From Ottowia sp. (lineage in GTDB: Bacteria; Pseudomonadota; Gammaproteobacteria; Burkholderiales; Burkholderiaceae_C), in NCBI RefSeq assembly GCF_016703145.1, contig NZ_JADJCO010000002.1, positions 620,001 to 684,000 on the forward strand: a stretch of DNA of 64,000 nucleotides, written 5' to 3'. The notes below the pieces were generated by a model. The model did not search any database. It was not told where the DNA came from and worked only from the letters and a program-made list of their open reading frames with translations. The stretch's first letter is position 1. Each line of letters opens with the position of its first letter. Shown piece by piece: positions 19,950 through 30,075 of this stretch. Both the position numbers and the translations under genes were made by a program.

Positions 19950-20621
19950 ATGGCGAAACATCTCGACCTCGAAGAACAGGAGCAGCTTGACGCGCTCAAG
20001 CACTTCTGGAACCGTTGGGGCAACCTCATCACCTGGGTGCTGATCGTCGCGCTGGGCGCCTACGCCGCCTGGAACGGTTGGCAATACTGGGAGCGCCGGC
20101 AAGGCGCGCTGTCCTCGGCCCTGTACGAGGAGATCGACCGCAGCGCCGAGGCCGGCGACGTGGCCCGCCTGGAGCGCGCCCTGGTCGACATGAAGGACAA
20201 GTACGGCGGCACCGCCTACGCCGCGCACGGCGCGCTGCTGGCCGCCAAGGTGCTGCAGGACAAGGCCAAGCCCGCCGAGGCCAAGGCCGCGCTGGCCTGG
20301 GTCGCCGACAAGGCGCCCGACGACGGGCTGCGCGCCGTGGCGCGCCTGCGCCTGGCCTCGCTGCAGACCGGCGAGAAAGCCTACGACGAGGCGCTGAAGA
20401 CCCTCTCGGCCAGCTTCCCGCCGCAGTACGTGGCGCTGGCCGCCGACCGCCGCGGCGACGTGCTGCTGCTGCAGGGCAAGCGCAGCGAGGCGGGGGCCGA
20501 GTTCGGCAAGGCCTACCAGGGCCTCGCCGCCGAGAGCGGCGACTACCGGCGCCTGGTGGGCATCAAGCTCAACGCGCTGGGCATCGACCCCGAGGCCGGC
20601 AAGACCGGAGCGGCATCATGA
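19950..20621 (+). CDS. yfgM: YfgM family membrane-anchored TPR protein
   Basis: A 223-residue protein with a cytoplasmic N-terminus (MAKHLDLEEQEQLDALKHFW), one membrane helix (LITWVLIVALGAYAAW, about residues 26-42) and a periplasmic TPR-like helical domain. YfgM in E. coli associates with PpiD and the Sec translocon. Gene order hisS-yfgM-bamB-der is conserved. It ends in an ATGA overlap with bamB. Confidence 0.92.
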   Translation: MAKHLDLEEQEQLDALKHFWNRWGNLITWVLIVALGAYAAWNGWQYWERRQGALSSALYEEIDRSAEAGDVARLERALVDMKDKYGGTAYAAHGALLAAKVLQDKAKPAEAKAALAWVADKAPDDGLRAVARLRLASLQTGEKAYDEALKTLSASFPPQYVALAADRRGDVLLLQGKRSEAGAEFGKAYQGLAAESGDYRRLVGIKLNALGIDPEAGKTGAAS

Positions 20622-21751
20622 TGCGGCGCGCCTTCCCTTCTCGCCCTGCCGTGCTGGCCCTGGCGATGGCCGCCGTGCTGGCCGGCTGCGCCGGCGGCTC
20701 GGCGCGGCCCACGCCCGCCGAACTGCCGCCTAACGTGGCGCTGGTCGCCGTGCGCCAGGCCTGGGCCGTCAGGCTGCCGGCGGTGAGCTTCCCGCTGCAG
20801 GTCCACGCCCAGGGCACGCAGGTGGTGGTGGCCGCCAGCGACGGCACGGTGGTCACGCTCGACGCGGTCAGCGGCCGCGAGTTGGGCCGCGCCAGCGCCG
20901 GCGCCGAGCTGTCGGCCGGGGTCGGCAGCGACGGCCGGATCACCGCCGTGGTCACGCGCGCCAACCAGGTCGTGGCGCTGGAAGGCGGCCGCGAGCTGTG
21001 GCGCCAGCGGCTGCCGACGCAGAGCTACACCGCGCCGCTGGTGGCCGGCGGACGCGTGTTCGTGCTGGGGGCCGACCGCTCGTTGACCGCGCTCGACGGC
21101 CGCAGCGGCGCGCGCCTGTGGAAACTGCAGCGCCCGGCCGAGCCGCTGGTGCTGCGCCAGGCCGGCGTGCTGCTGCCGGTGGGCAACACCCTGGTGGCCG
21201 GCATGGCGGGCCGCCTGATCGGCATCGACCCCGACGACGGCGGCGTGCGCTGGGAAGCGCCCGTGGCCTCGGCGCGCGGCACCAACGACGTGGAGCGCCT
21301 GGTCGATCTGGTGGGCGGCTTCAGCCGCCAGGGCGACACGGTCTGCGTGCGCGCCTTCCAGGCCGCCGTGGGTTGCGTGGACGCCAGCAACGGCAACTTG
21401 CGCTGGGCGCGCCCGGCCAACGGCGCCACCGGCGTGCACGGCGACGACCAGCGCCTGTACGGCGCCGAATCCGACGGTCGCGTGCTGGCCTGGCGCGCCG
21501 ACACCGGTGAGCGCGCCTGGGCCAGCGAGCGCCTGCAGTGGCGCCACCTCACCGGGCCGCTGGTGCTCGGCCGCTCCGTCATCGTCGGCGACAGCACGGG
21601 CCTGGTGCACATGCTCTCGCGCGAGGGCGGCAGCCCGCTCAACCGCTTCAGCACCGACGGCTCCGGCATCGCCGCCACCCCCGTGGCGGCGGGCAACACG
21701 CTGGTGGTCGTCACGCGCGCCGGCGGCGTGTTCGGCTACGTGCCGGACTGA
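20618..21751 (+). CDS. bamB: Outer membrane assembly lipoprotein BamB
   Basis: A 377-residue lipoprotein (lipobox VLAGC, Cys24) with an eight-bladed beta-propeller built from PQQ-like repeats (VTLDAVSGRELGRA, LTALDGRSGARLWKLQ, GCVDASNGNLRWARP). It supports BamA in outer-membrane protein insertion. The two adjacent ATGs (20618, 20621) cannot be told apart; the first overlaps the yfgM stop. Confidence 0.95.
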   Translation: MMRRAFPSRPAVLALAMAAVLAGCAGGSARPTPAELPPNVALVAVRQAWAVRLPAVSFPLQVHAQGTQVVVAASDGTVVTLDAVSGRELGRASAGAELSAGVGSDGRITAVVTRANQVVALEGGRELWRQRLPTQSYTAPLVAGGRVFVLGADRSLTALDGRSGARLWKLQRPAEPLVLRQAGVLLPVGNTLVAGMAGRLIGIDPDDGGVRWEAPVASARGTNDVERLVDLVGGFSRQGDTVCVRAFQAAVGCVDASNGNLRWARPANGATGVHGDDQRLYGAESDGRVLAWRADTGERAWASERLQWRHLTGPLVLGRSVIVGDSTGLVHMLSREGGSPLNRFSTDGSGIAATPVAAGNTLVVVTRAGGVFGYVPD

Positions 21752-21767
21752 CTCCCAAGGCCCCTGC

Positions 21768-23108
21768 GTGAAACCTGTCCTGGCTCTCGTCGGCCGCCCC
21801 AACGTCGGCAAGTCCACGCTGTTCAACCGGCTCACCAAGAGCCGCGACGCCATCGTGGCCGACTTCGCCGGCCTCACGCGCGACCGCCACTACGGCCAGG
21901 GCCACCTGGGCCGGCGCGAGTACATCGTCATCGACACCGGCGGCTTCGAGCCGGACGCCGAGTCCGGCATCGTCAAGGAGATGGCCCGCCAGACCCAGCA
22001 GGCCGTGGCCGAGGCGGACGTGGTGCTCTTCGTCGTCGACGCGCGCGCCGGCTTGTCGGCGCAGGACCACGACATCGCGGTCTACCTGCGCCGCCTGGGC
22101 AAGCACTGCCTGCTGGTGGCCAACAAGGCCGAGGGCATGCGCGAGGGCGCGCAACTGGCCGAGTTCTACGAGCTGGGCCTGGGCGAGGTCATCCCCGTGT
22201 CGGCCGCGCACGGCCAGGGCGTGCGCGACCTGGTGGAAGCCGCGCTGGACGCCATCGGCCTGTCCGAGCCCGAGGAGGATGCGGCGGCCGAGGACGACGG
22301 CACCATCCGTTTGGCCGTGGCCGGGCGCCCCAACGTCGGCAAATCCACCCTCATCAACACCTGGCTGGGCGAGGAGCGGCTGGTCGCCTTCGACCTGCCG
22401 GGCACCACGCGCGACGCCATCACGGTGCCGTTCGAGCGCGACGGCCAGAAGTTCGCGCTGATCGACACCGCTGGCCTGCGCCGCAAGGGCAAGGTGTTCG
22501 AGGCGATCGAGAAGTTCTCCGTCGTCAAGACACTGCAGGCCATCGAGTCGGCCAACGTCGTGCTGCTGCTGCTGGACGCCACGCAGGGCGTGACCGACCA
22601 GGACGCGCACATCGCCGGCTTCATCCTGGACGCCGGCCGCGCCGTGGTGCTGGCCATCAACAAGTGGGACGCGGTGGATGCCTACCAGCGCGAGCTGGTC
22701 CAGCGCTCCATCGAGACGCGGCTGGCGTTCCTGAAGTTCGCCGAGCTGCATTTCATCTCGGCCAGGAAGCGCCAGGGCCTGGGCCCGCTGTGGCGCTCCA
22801 TCGCCAAGGCGCACCAGGCGGCCATGCGCAAGATGCCGACGCCGCAGCTCACCCGCCTGCTGCAGGAGGCGGTGCAGTTCCAGGCGCCCAAGCGCTCGGG
22901 CATGTACCGGCCCAAGCTGCGCTACGCCCACCAGGGCGGCATGAACCCGCCGGTGATCGTGGTGCACGGCAACTCGCTCGAAGGCGTGACCGATGCCTAC
23001 AAGCGCTTCCTGGAAGGGCGCTTCCGCAAGGCGTTCGATCTGACCGGCACGCCGCTGCGCGTCGAGATGAAAACGGCGCGGAACCCCTACGCCGAAAAAG
23101 ACTCCTAA
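21768..23108 (+). CDS. der: Ribosome biogenesis GTPase Der (EngA)
   Basis: A 446-residue protein with two tandem G domains: GRPNVGKST near residue 8 and again near residue 186, each followed by its DTAG/DTGG and NKxD motifs (VANKAEG in the first, INKWDAV in the second). The KH-like C-terminal domain ends near LRVEMKTARNPYAEK. It works in 50S subunit maturation. It starts at GTG 21768. The gap to hfq (23109-23250) presumably contains the hfq promoter. Confidence 0.98.
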   Translation: MKPVLALVGRPNVGKSTLFNRLTKSRDAIVADFAGLTRDRHYGQGHLGRREYIVIDTGGFEPDAESGIVKEMARQTQQAVAEADVVLFVVDARAGLSAQDHDIAVYLRRLGKHCLLVANKAEGMREGAQLAEFYELGLGEVIPVSAAHGQGVRDLVEAALDAIGLSEPEEDAAAEDDGTIRLAVAGRPNVGKSTLINTWLGEERLVAFDLPGTTRDAITVPFERDGQKFALIDTAGLRRKGKVFEAIEKFSVVKTLQAIESANVVLLLLDATQGVTDQDAHIAGFILDAGRAVVLAINKWDAVDAYQRELVQRSIETRLAFLKFAELHFISARKRQGLGPLWRSIAKAHQAAMRKMPTPQLTRLLQEAVQFQAPKRSGMYRPKLRYAHQGGMNPPVIVVHGNSLEGVTDAYKRFLEGRFRKAFDLTGTPLRVEMKTARNPYAEKDS

Positions 23109-23250
23109 CTCCCGATGAAGCGCCTTTGTAGGCCGATATCGCCAATTCGGCGTCCATGGCCCTGATCGCGCCTCTTGTGATGGGCTTGACCATCCCCATG
23201 TGGTAAGTTCATTCCTCTTCAACACCTCCATTTTGAACACGGAGAATATC

Positions 23251-23502
23251 GTGAGCAACAAAGGGCAACTCCTACAAGACCCGTTTCTGAACACCCTGCG
23301 GCGCGAGCACATCCCGGTTTCCATCTATCTGGTGAACGGCATCAAGCTCCAGGGTCAGATCGAATCCTTCGACCAATACGTCGTGCTGCTGCGCAACACC
23401 GTCACGCAAATGGTCTACAAGCACGCCATCTCGACCATCGTGCCGGGACGCCCCGTCAATTTCTCGGCCAGCGCCGACAACCCTGAATCCGAAGCCAAAT
23501 AA
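23251..23502 (+). CDS. hfq: RNA chaperone Hfq
   Basis: An 83-residue Sm-like hexameric RNA chaperone that pairs sRNAs with mRNAs. Sm1 (VSIYLVNGIKLQGQIESFDQYVVLL) and Sm2 (YKHAIST) are intact, with the proximal-face residues QDPFLN. It starts at GTG 23251 behind GGAG. It is followed by repeat copy L and hflX, as in the common hfq-hflX-hflK-hflC order. Confidence 0.99.
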   Translation: MSNKGQLLQDPFLNTLRREHIPVSIYLVNGIKLQGQIESFDQYVVLLRNTVTQMVYKHAISTIVPGRPVNFSASADNPESEAK

Positions 23503-23507
23503 GCCTG

Positions 23508-23556
23508 CAGCCCGCGCCACATCTGCGCCAACAGCTCCTAAAAAAGGAGCAAACGC
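23508..23556 (+). repeat. Dispersed structured repeat, copy L, carrying the hflX ribosome-binding site
   Basis: A shortened copy: TGCAGCCCGCGCC, TGCGCCAACAGCTCCTAAAA, AAGGAGCAAACG. The 3' hairpin is GCTCC (23534-23538) with GGAGC (23546-23550), a perfect five-pair stem that differs from the usual GCTAT/ATAGC on both sides. The GGAG of the stem is the evident Shine-Dalgarno sequence of hflX (GTG 23557). Confidence 0.65.
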
Positions 23557-24806
<1,250 letters not shown>

Positions 24807-24810
<4 letters not shown>

Positions 24811-26168
24811 AAGACCGCTTCAGCTCCCCGCGCCTGGCCGCCTGGCCTGGTCGCCTCCGGGGCATGTTCAACCTGAATGACCCGCAGTGGGGGCGTGGCG
24901 GCGATGCCGGCGGCCCGGACGAGCCGCGCCCGGACGACCAGCGTCCCGCCGAGCCGCCGCGCCCGCAGCCTCCCTCGCCGCCGTCGCAGCCCCTGCGCGG
25001 CCGCGGCCCCAGCCAGGGCCCGCCCGACCTGGACGAGCTGTGGCGCGACCTTACCCGCAAGCTGAACGGTCTGTTCGGCAGGGGCGGCAACGGCCGCCGT
25101 CCCGGTGGCGGGGGGGGCGGCAACTTCCATCCCGACATGAAGAGCGCCGGCCTCGGCATGGGCCTGATCGGCGCCGTCGCCGTGCTGATCTGGCTGGGCA
25201 CGGGCTTCTTCATCGTGCAGGAAGGCCAACAGGCCGTCATCACCCAGTTCGGGCGCTACCAGTCCACCGTGGGCGCCGGCTTCAACTGGCGCCTGCCGTA
25301 CCCCATCCAGCGCCACGAGACCGTGCGCGTGACGCAGATCCGCTCGGTCGACGTGGGCCGCGACAACGTCATCAAGTCCACCGGCCTGCGCGAGTCGGCC
25401 ATGCTGACGCAGGACGAGAACATCGTCGAGATCAAGTTCGCCGTGCAGTACCGCCTGAACGACGCGCGCGCCTACCTGTTCGAGAGCAAGAGCCCCGACG
25501 ACGCCGTGGTGCAGGCCGCCGAGAGCGCCGTGCGCGAGGTCGTCGGCAAGATGACCATGGACACCGCCATGGCCGAGGAACGCGACCAGATCGCCCCGCG
25601 CGTGCGCGACCTGATGCAGACCATCCTGGACCGCTACAAGGTCGGCGTCGAGGTGGTGGCCGTCAACATGCAGCAGGGCGGCGTGCGTCCGCCCGAGCAG
25701 GTGCAGGCCGCCTTCGACGATGTGCTCAAGGCCGGCCAGGAGCGCGAGCGCGTGAAGAACGAGGCCCAGGCTTACGCCAACGACGTGGTGCCGCGCGCCG
25801 TCGGCACCGCCGCCCGCCTGACGCAGGAGGCCGAGGGCTACAAGGCCCGCATCGTCGCGCAAGCGCAGGGCGATTCGCAGCGCTTCTCGTCCGTGCTGGC
25901 CGAATACCAGAAGGCACCGCAGGTCACCCGCGACCGCATGTACGTCGACGCCATGCAGCAGATATACGGCGGCGTCAACAAGATCATCATCGACAGCCGC
26001 GCCGGCGGCAACCTGATGTACCTGCCGCTCGACAAGATCCTGCAGTCGGCCGGCGCCGCCACGCCGGCGGCCGCCGCGCCGTCACCGGCGCCCGCGCCCG
26101 CCGCGCAGACCGCGCCCGACGCGCGCGCCCGGGGCGACGCTCGCGGCCGCGAGCGCGAATCCCGCTGA
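24807..26168 (+). CDS. hflK: FtsH protease modulator HflK
   Basis: A 453-residue SPFH/band-7 inner-membrane protein that with HflC surrounds FtsH. It has a Pro/Gly-rich cytoplasmic N-terminus, one membrane helix (LGMGLIGAVAVLIWLGTGFFIV), the SPFH domain (VQEGQQAVITQFGRY onward) and an Ala/Pro-rich tail. ATG 24807 overlaps hflX; an internal ATG at 24864 (MFNLNDPQWG) resembles the start of many homologues and may be the true one. A run of eight G (25110-25117) in the N-terminal region encodes part of a Gly stretch. Confidence 0.95.
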
Positions 26169-26185
26169 TCAGGAGGCTGCACACC

Positions 26186-27073
26186 ATGAATAAAGTCGGC
26201 TTCATCGGCACCACCGTCCTCATCGCCCTGGCCCTGCTGGCCTCGACCATGTTCGTCGTTGACCAGCGCCAGTTCGGCGTGGTCTACCAGCTCGGCCAGA
26301 TCAAGGAAGTCATCGTCCAGCCGGGCCTTAACTTCAAACTGCCACCGCCGTTCCAGAACGTCAACTACATCGACAAGCGCCTGCTCACCCTCGACAGCAT
26401 GGACACCGAACCGGTGCTCACGGCCGAGAAGCAGCGTGTCGTCATCGACTGGTACGTGCGCTGGCGCATCACCGATCCGCAGGCCTACATCCGCAACGTC
26501 GGCCTGGACGAGAACGCCGGCGCCATGCAGCTCAACCGCGTCGTGCGCAACGCCTTCCAGGAGGAGATCAACCGCCGCACCGTGCGCGAGCTGATCTCCA
26601 CCCGGCGCGAGACCCTGATGGCCGACGTCAAGCGAGAGGTGACCGAATCCGTCAAGGGCGAGAAGCCCTGGGGCATCGACATCGTCGACGTGCGCATCAC
26701 CCGCGCCGACTACGTCGAGTCCATCACCGAATCGGTGTACCGCCGCATGCAGGCCGAGCGCCAGCGCGTCGCCAACGAGTTGCGCTCCACCGGCGCCGCC
26801 GAGGGCGAGCAGATCCGCGCCAGCGCCGACCGCCAGCGCGAGATCACCGTGGCCAATGCCTACCGCGACGCCGAGAAGGTGCGCGGCGAGGGCGACGCCG
26901 CGGCCACCCGCACCTACGGCGAAGCCTTCGGCAAGGACCCGCAGTTCGCCGAGTTCTACCGCAGCCTCGACGCCTACAAGGCCAGCATCGGCCAGAAGGG
27001 CGACGTGCTGGTCATCGACCCCGCCTCGTCGGACTTCTTCAAGAACCTGCGCGGCGCGCCAGCGCGTCGGTAG
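26186..27073 (+). CDS. hflC: FtsH protease modulator HflC
   Basis: A 295-residue SPFH/band-7 partner of HflK. It has an N-terminal membrane helix (VGFIGTTVLIALALLAS), a band-7 domain (VVDQRQFGVVYQLGQIKEV) and the long helical region with ERQRVANELRSTGAAEGEQI. It starts at ATG 26186 behind AGGAGG, 17 bases after hflK. Confidence 0.97.
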   Translation: MNKVGFIGTTVLIALALLASTMFVVDQRQFGVVYQLGQIKEVIVQPGLNFKLPPPFQNVNYIDKRLLTLDSMDTEPVLTAEKQRVVIDWYVRWRITDPQAYIRNVGLDENAGAMQLNRVVRNAFQEEINRRTVRELISTRRETLMADVKREVTESVKGEKPWGIDIVDVRITRADYVESITESVYRRMQAERQRVANELRSTGAAEGEQIRASADRQREITVANAYRDAEKVRGEGDAAATRTYGEAFGKDPQFAEFYRSLDAYKASIGQKGDVLVIDPASSDFFKNLRGAPARR

Positions 27074-27095
27074 ACCCGCGGGCAGGACGCGCCGC

Positions 27096-27281
27096 ATGAA
27101 CAGCGACGTCCTGCTGGCCGCCCTGGGCCTGGTCTTCCTCATCGAGGGCCTGCTGCCCCTCCTGGCCCCCGGCGCCTGGCGCCGGGTCTTCACCCAGATG
27201 CTGCAACTGCACGACGGGCAGATCCGCTTCTTCGGCCTGGCCGGGGTGCTGGGCGGGCTGATCCTGCTCTGGCTGAGCTGA
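27096..27281 (+). CDS. DUF2065 small membrane protein
   Basis: A 61-residue protein with two membrane helices (LLAALGLVFLIEGLLPLLA and FFGLAGVLGGLILLWL). The order hflC-DUF2065-hisZ-purA is conserved in beta-proteobacteria, and E. coli YjeT is a comparable small protein next to hflC. The function is unknown; placement suggests a link with the HflKC/FtsH complex. Confidence 0.9.
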   Translation: MNSDVLLAALGLVFLIEGLLPLLAPGAWRRVFTQMLQLHDGQIRFFGLAGVLGGLILLWLS

Positions 27282-27282
27282 G

Positions 27283-27414
27283 GCCCCTCGGGGGCAGCGA
27301 GCCCCGTGCAGCGGGGAAGCGTTGGGGGCCGCCGGCCGCTGCCGGGCCGCCCCAAGGCGGCCGGAGCCCCCTCGGGGGGCAGCGGACCACGCGCAGCGGG
27401 GAAGCGTGGGGGCC
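27283..27414 (+). repeat. Tandem pair of GC-rich intergenic repeats upstream of hisZ
   Basis: Two near-identical ~48-bp units at 27283-27330 and 27366-27414, each of the form GCCCCTCGGGGG-CAGCG...GCAGCGGGGAAGCGT...GGGGGCC, are separated by a spacer (27331-27365) with its own GGGCCGCC/GGCGGCC hairpin. A similar GC-rich palindrome interrupts rlmN. They fill the DUF2065-hisZ gap, just before a TAGAAT hexamer (27431-27436) that may be the hisZ -10. Confidence 0.75.
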
Positions 27415-27471
27415 ACATCCACCTGGCCGGTAGAATCACGTTTTTAACAGCCCCGCGAAAGCTGACAAGCC

Positions 27472-28632
27472 ATGTCCGCCTGGCTCCTGCCGGATCACAT
27501 CGCCGATGTATTGCCCTCCGAGGCCCGGCACATCGAGGAACTCCGCCGTCAACTGCTCGACACCGCCCGCGGGTACGGTTATGAGTTGGTGATCCCGCCG
27601 CTCATCGAGCACCTCGAATCCCTGCTCACCGGTACCGGCGAGGCGCTGGGCCTGCAGACTTTCAAGCTGGTGGACCAGCTCTCCGGCCGCACCCTCGGCC
27701 TGCGCGCCGACACCACGCCCCAGGTGGCGCGCATCGACGCCCACTTGCTGGGCCGCGGCGCCGTCACGCGCCTGTGCTACTGCGGTCCGGTGCTGCACAC
27801 CCGCCCCGAACGCCCGCACGCCACGCGCGAGCCGCTGCAGTTCGGCGCCGAGATCTACGGCCACCCGGGGCGCGAGGCCGACCTCGAGATCCTCTCGCTG
27901 GCGCTCGACTGCCTGCGCGCCGCGCCCGTGGAGGGCCTGAGCGTGGACCTGGCCGACGCGCGCATCGTGCGCGCGCTGCTGGCGGACGTGCCGGCCGACG
28001 AGACCGTGCGGGCCGACATCCACCGCGCCCTGGCCACCAAGGACGCCAGCGAACTGGCGCGCGTCAGCCGCGGCCTGCCGGCGGCCACGCGCGAGGGCCT
28101 GCGGGCGCTGGTCGGCCTGTACGGCGGCGCCGAGGTGCTGGATAAGGCCGAAAAAGTCCTCCAGCCCGCGCCGGAATTGCGCCAGGCGCTATCGGATTTG
28201 AAGTGGCTGGCGTCTCGCCTGGAGGGCGTTCGCGTCAGCTTCGACCTGGCCGACGCGCGCGGCTGGGGCTACTACAGCGGCGCGCGCTTCGCCATCTATG
28301 CCGAGGGCGCGGGCGATGCGTTGCTGCGCGGTGGGCGCTACGACGGCGTGGGCGCGGTGTTCGGCCACAAGCTCGACCGTGAGCGGCCGGCCGTGGGTTT
28401 CAGCCTGGACGTCAAGCAGTTGGTGCGCGTGGCCGCGTCGCGCCCGCTGCGCGCGGCCATCCGCGCGCCTTGGAGCGACGCGCCGGGCCTGCCGGCGGCG
28501 GTGGCCGGGCTGCGCCGCCAGGGCGAGACCGTGGTGTGCGTGCTGCCGGGCCACGAGAGCGAGATCGACGAGTTCCACTGCGACCGCGAGCTGGTCCGGC
28601 ATGGCGAGCGCTGGGTCGTGATCGCGCTCTGA
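27472..28632 (+). CDS. hisZ: ATP phosphoribosyltransferase regulatory subunit HisZ
   Basis: A 386-residue HisRS-like protein without tRNA synthetase activity that allosterically activates the short HisG in the first step of histidine synthesis. It shows the HisRS fold (GYGYELVIPPLIEHLESLL; LRADTTPQVARIDAHLLG; GWGYYSGARFAIYAEG) but lacks the anticodon-binding domain. No hisG is nearby. A TAGAAT box lies 35 bases upstream. Codons at 28150-28205 are AT-richer and slightly resemble the dispersed repeat, but the protein aligns without an obvious insertion there. Confidence 0.95.
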   Translation: MSAWLLPDHIADVLPSEARHIEELRRQLLDTARGYGYELVIPPLIEHLESLLTGTGEALGLQTFKLVDQLSGRTLGLRADTTPQVARIDAHLLGRGAVTRLCYCGPVLHTRPERPHATREPLQFGAEIYGHPGREADLEILSLALDCLRAAPVEGLSVDLADARIVRALLADVPADETVRADIHRALATKDASELARVSRGLPAATREGLRALVGLYGGAEVLDKAEKVLQPAPELRQALSDLKWLASRLEGVRVSFDLADARGWGYYSGARFAIYAEGAGDALLRGGRYDGVGAVFGHKLDRERPAVGFSLDVKQLVRVAASRPLRAAIRAPWSDAPGLPAAVAGLRRQGETVVCVLPGHESEIDEFHCDRELVRHGERWVVIAL

Positions 28633-28668
28633 CCTTTCTTCCATTTTTCGAGCGATAGGAGCCAAAGC

Positions 28669-29994
28669 GTGACAACTGGACGCAACGTCGTCGTCGTCGG
28701 CACCCAGTGGGGCGACGAGGGCAAGGGCAAGCTGGTGGACTGGCTGACGGAGAGCGCCCAGGGCGTGGTCCGCTTCCAGGGCGGCCACAACGCCGGCCAC
28801 ACGCTGGTCATCAACGGCGTGAAGACGGCCCTGCACCTCATTCCCAGCGGCATCATGCGCCCCGGCGTGAAGTGCTACATCGGCAACGGCGTGGTGCTGT
28901 CCGTGCCCAAGCTGCTGGAAGAGATCGAGGGGCTGGAGAAGGCTGGCGTGGAGGTGCGCGAGCGCCTGCGCATCAGCGAGGCCTGCCCGCTGATCCTGCC
29001 CTTCCACGCCGCGCTGGACATCGCGCGCGAGGCCTACCGCGAGAAAGGCGGCATCGCCAAGATCGGCACCACCGGCCGCGGCATCGGCCCGGCCTACGAG
29101 GACAAGATCGCCCGCCGCGCCCTGCGCGTGCAAGACCTGAAGCACCCGGCGCGCTTCGCCGAGAAGCTGAAGGTGCTGCTGGAGCTGCACAACCACGTGC
29201 TGACGCAGGTGCTGGGCGCCGAGGCGATCGACTACCAGCCGGTGTACGACGACGCTATGCGCTATGCGCAGATCATCCGGCCCATGATCGCCGACGTCTC
29301 GCGCGAGCTGAACGAGGCGCACCGCAACGGCGCCAACCTGCTGTTCGAGGGCGCCCAGGGCACGCTGCTGGACGTGGACCACGGCACCTACCCCTACGTG
29401 ACGTCGAGCAACTGCGTGGCCGGCAACGCCGCCGCCGGCGCGGGCGTGGGGCCGGGCCTGTTGCACTACATCCTGGGCATCACCAAGGCCTATTGCACCC
29501 GCGTGGGCGGCGGCCCGTTCCCGACCGAGCTGGACTGGGAGACGCCGGGTACCGTCGGCCACCACCTCTCCACCGTCGGCGCCGAGAAGGGCGTGACCAC
29601 CGGGCGCAGCCGCCGCTGCGGTTGGTTCGACGCCGCGCTGCTCAAGCGCTCGGCGCAGGTCAACGGCCTGTCGGGCCTGTGCATCACCAAGCTGGACGTG
29701 CTGGACGGCCTGGAGGAACTGAAGCTGTGCATCGGCTACGAGCTGGACGGCGAGACCATCGACATCCTGCCCCTGGGCGCCGACGAGATCGAGCGCTGCC
29801 AGCCCATCTACGAGACCATGCAGGGCTGGAGCGAGAGCACCGTGGGTGTCACGCAGTTCGACCGCCTGCCCATCAACGCGCGCCTGTACCTGCAGCGCAT
29901 CGAGCAGGTGACGGGCGTGCCCATCGATCTGATCTCCACCAGCCCGGATCGCGACCACACCATCATGATGCGGCACCCGTACCTGGCCGACTGA
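28669..29994 (+). CDS. purA: Adenylosuccinate synthetase
   Basis: A 441-residue enzyme that joins IMP and aspartate using GTP in AMP synthesis. The P-loop GTQWGDEGKGK, the catalytic NAGHT segment (GGHNAGHTLVING) and EGAQGTLLDVDHGTYPYVTSSN are intact. It starts at GTG 28669 behind AGGAG. It follows hisZ with a 36-base gap and is probably in the same transcript. Confidence 0.98.
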   Translation: MTTGRNVVVVGTQWGDEGKGKLVDWLTESAQGVVRFQGGHNAGHTLVINGVKTALHLIPSGIMRPGVKCYIGNGVVLSVPKLLEEIEGLEKAGVEVRERLRISEACPLILPFHAALDIAREAYREKGGIAKIGTTGRGIGPAYEDKIARRALRVQDLKHPARFAEKLKVLLELHNHVLTQVLGAEAIDYQPVYDDAMRYAQIIRPMIADVSRELNEAHRNGANLLFEGAQGTLLDVDHGTYPYVTSSNCVAGNAAAGAGVGPGLLHYILGITKAYCTRVGGGPFPTELDWETPGTVGHHLSTVGAEKGVTTGRSRRCGWFDAALLKRSAQVNGLSGLCITKLDVLDGLEELKLCIGYELDGETIDILPLGADEIERCQPIYETMQGWSESTVGVTQFDRLPINARLYLQRIEQVTGVPIDLISTSPDRDHTIMMRHPYLAD

Positions 29995-30003
29995 TGCGCC
30001 GGG

Positions 30004-30061
30004 TTTCAAGAAAAATCAGCCACTAGCCCGCGTCCGCATTACGATGAAAGCTATTAAATCA
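30004..30061 (+). repeat. Dispersed structured repeat, copy D (upstream of phosphoribosyltransferase)
   Basis: TTTCAAGAAAAATCAGCC, ACTAGCCCGCGTCC, ATTACGATGAAAGCTATTAA, ATCAGGAG. The AGGAG right after the repeat tail, 10 bases before ATG 30076, looks like the ribosome-binding site of the next gene. The 3' stem is weaker than in other copies. Confidence 0.75.
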
Positions 30062-30075
30062 GGAGTGAACGACCC

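Noticed and set aside
28150..28205. Repeat-like DNA in hisZ (AAAAAGTCCTCCAGCCCGCG... GCGCTATCGG)
   Set aside because: The local codons are AT-richer and the order is reminiscent of the dispersed repeat, but the encoded HisZ region has the expected length and residues and the 3' hairpin is not convincing. I treat it as chance or a very decayed copy.
28633..28668. Possible repeat fragment between hisZ and purA
   Set aside because: Only TTTCTTCC...ATTTTTCGAGCGATAGGAG is seen. It lacks the GGCC, CGCG and AGCTAT blocks and looks like an ordinary AT-rich leader with a ribosome-binding site.
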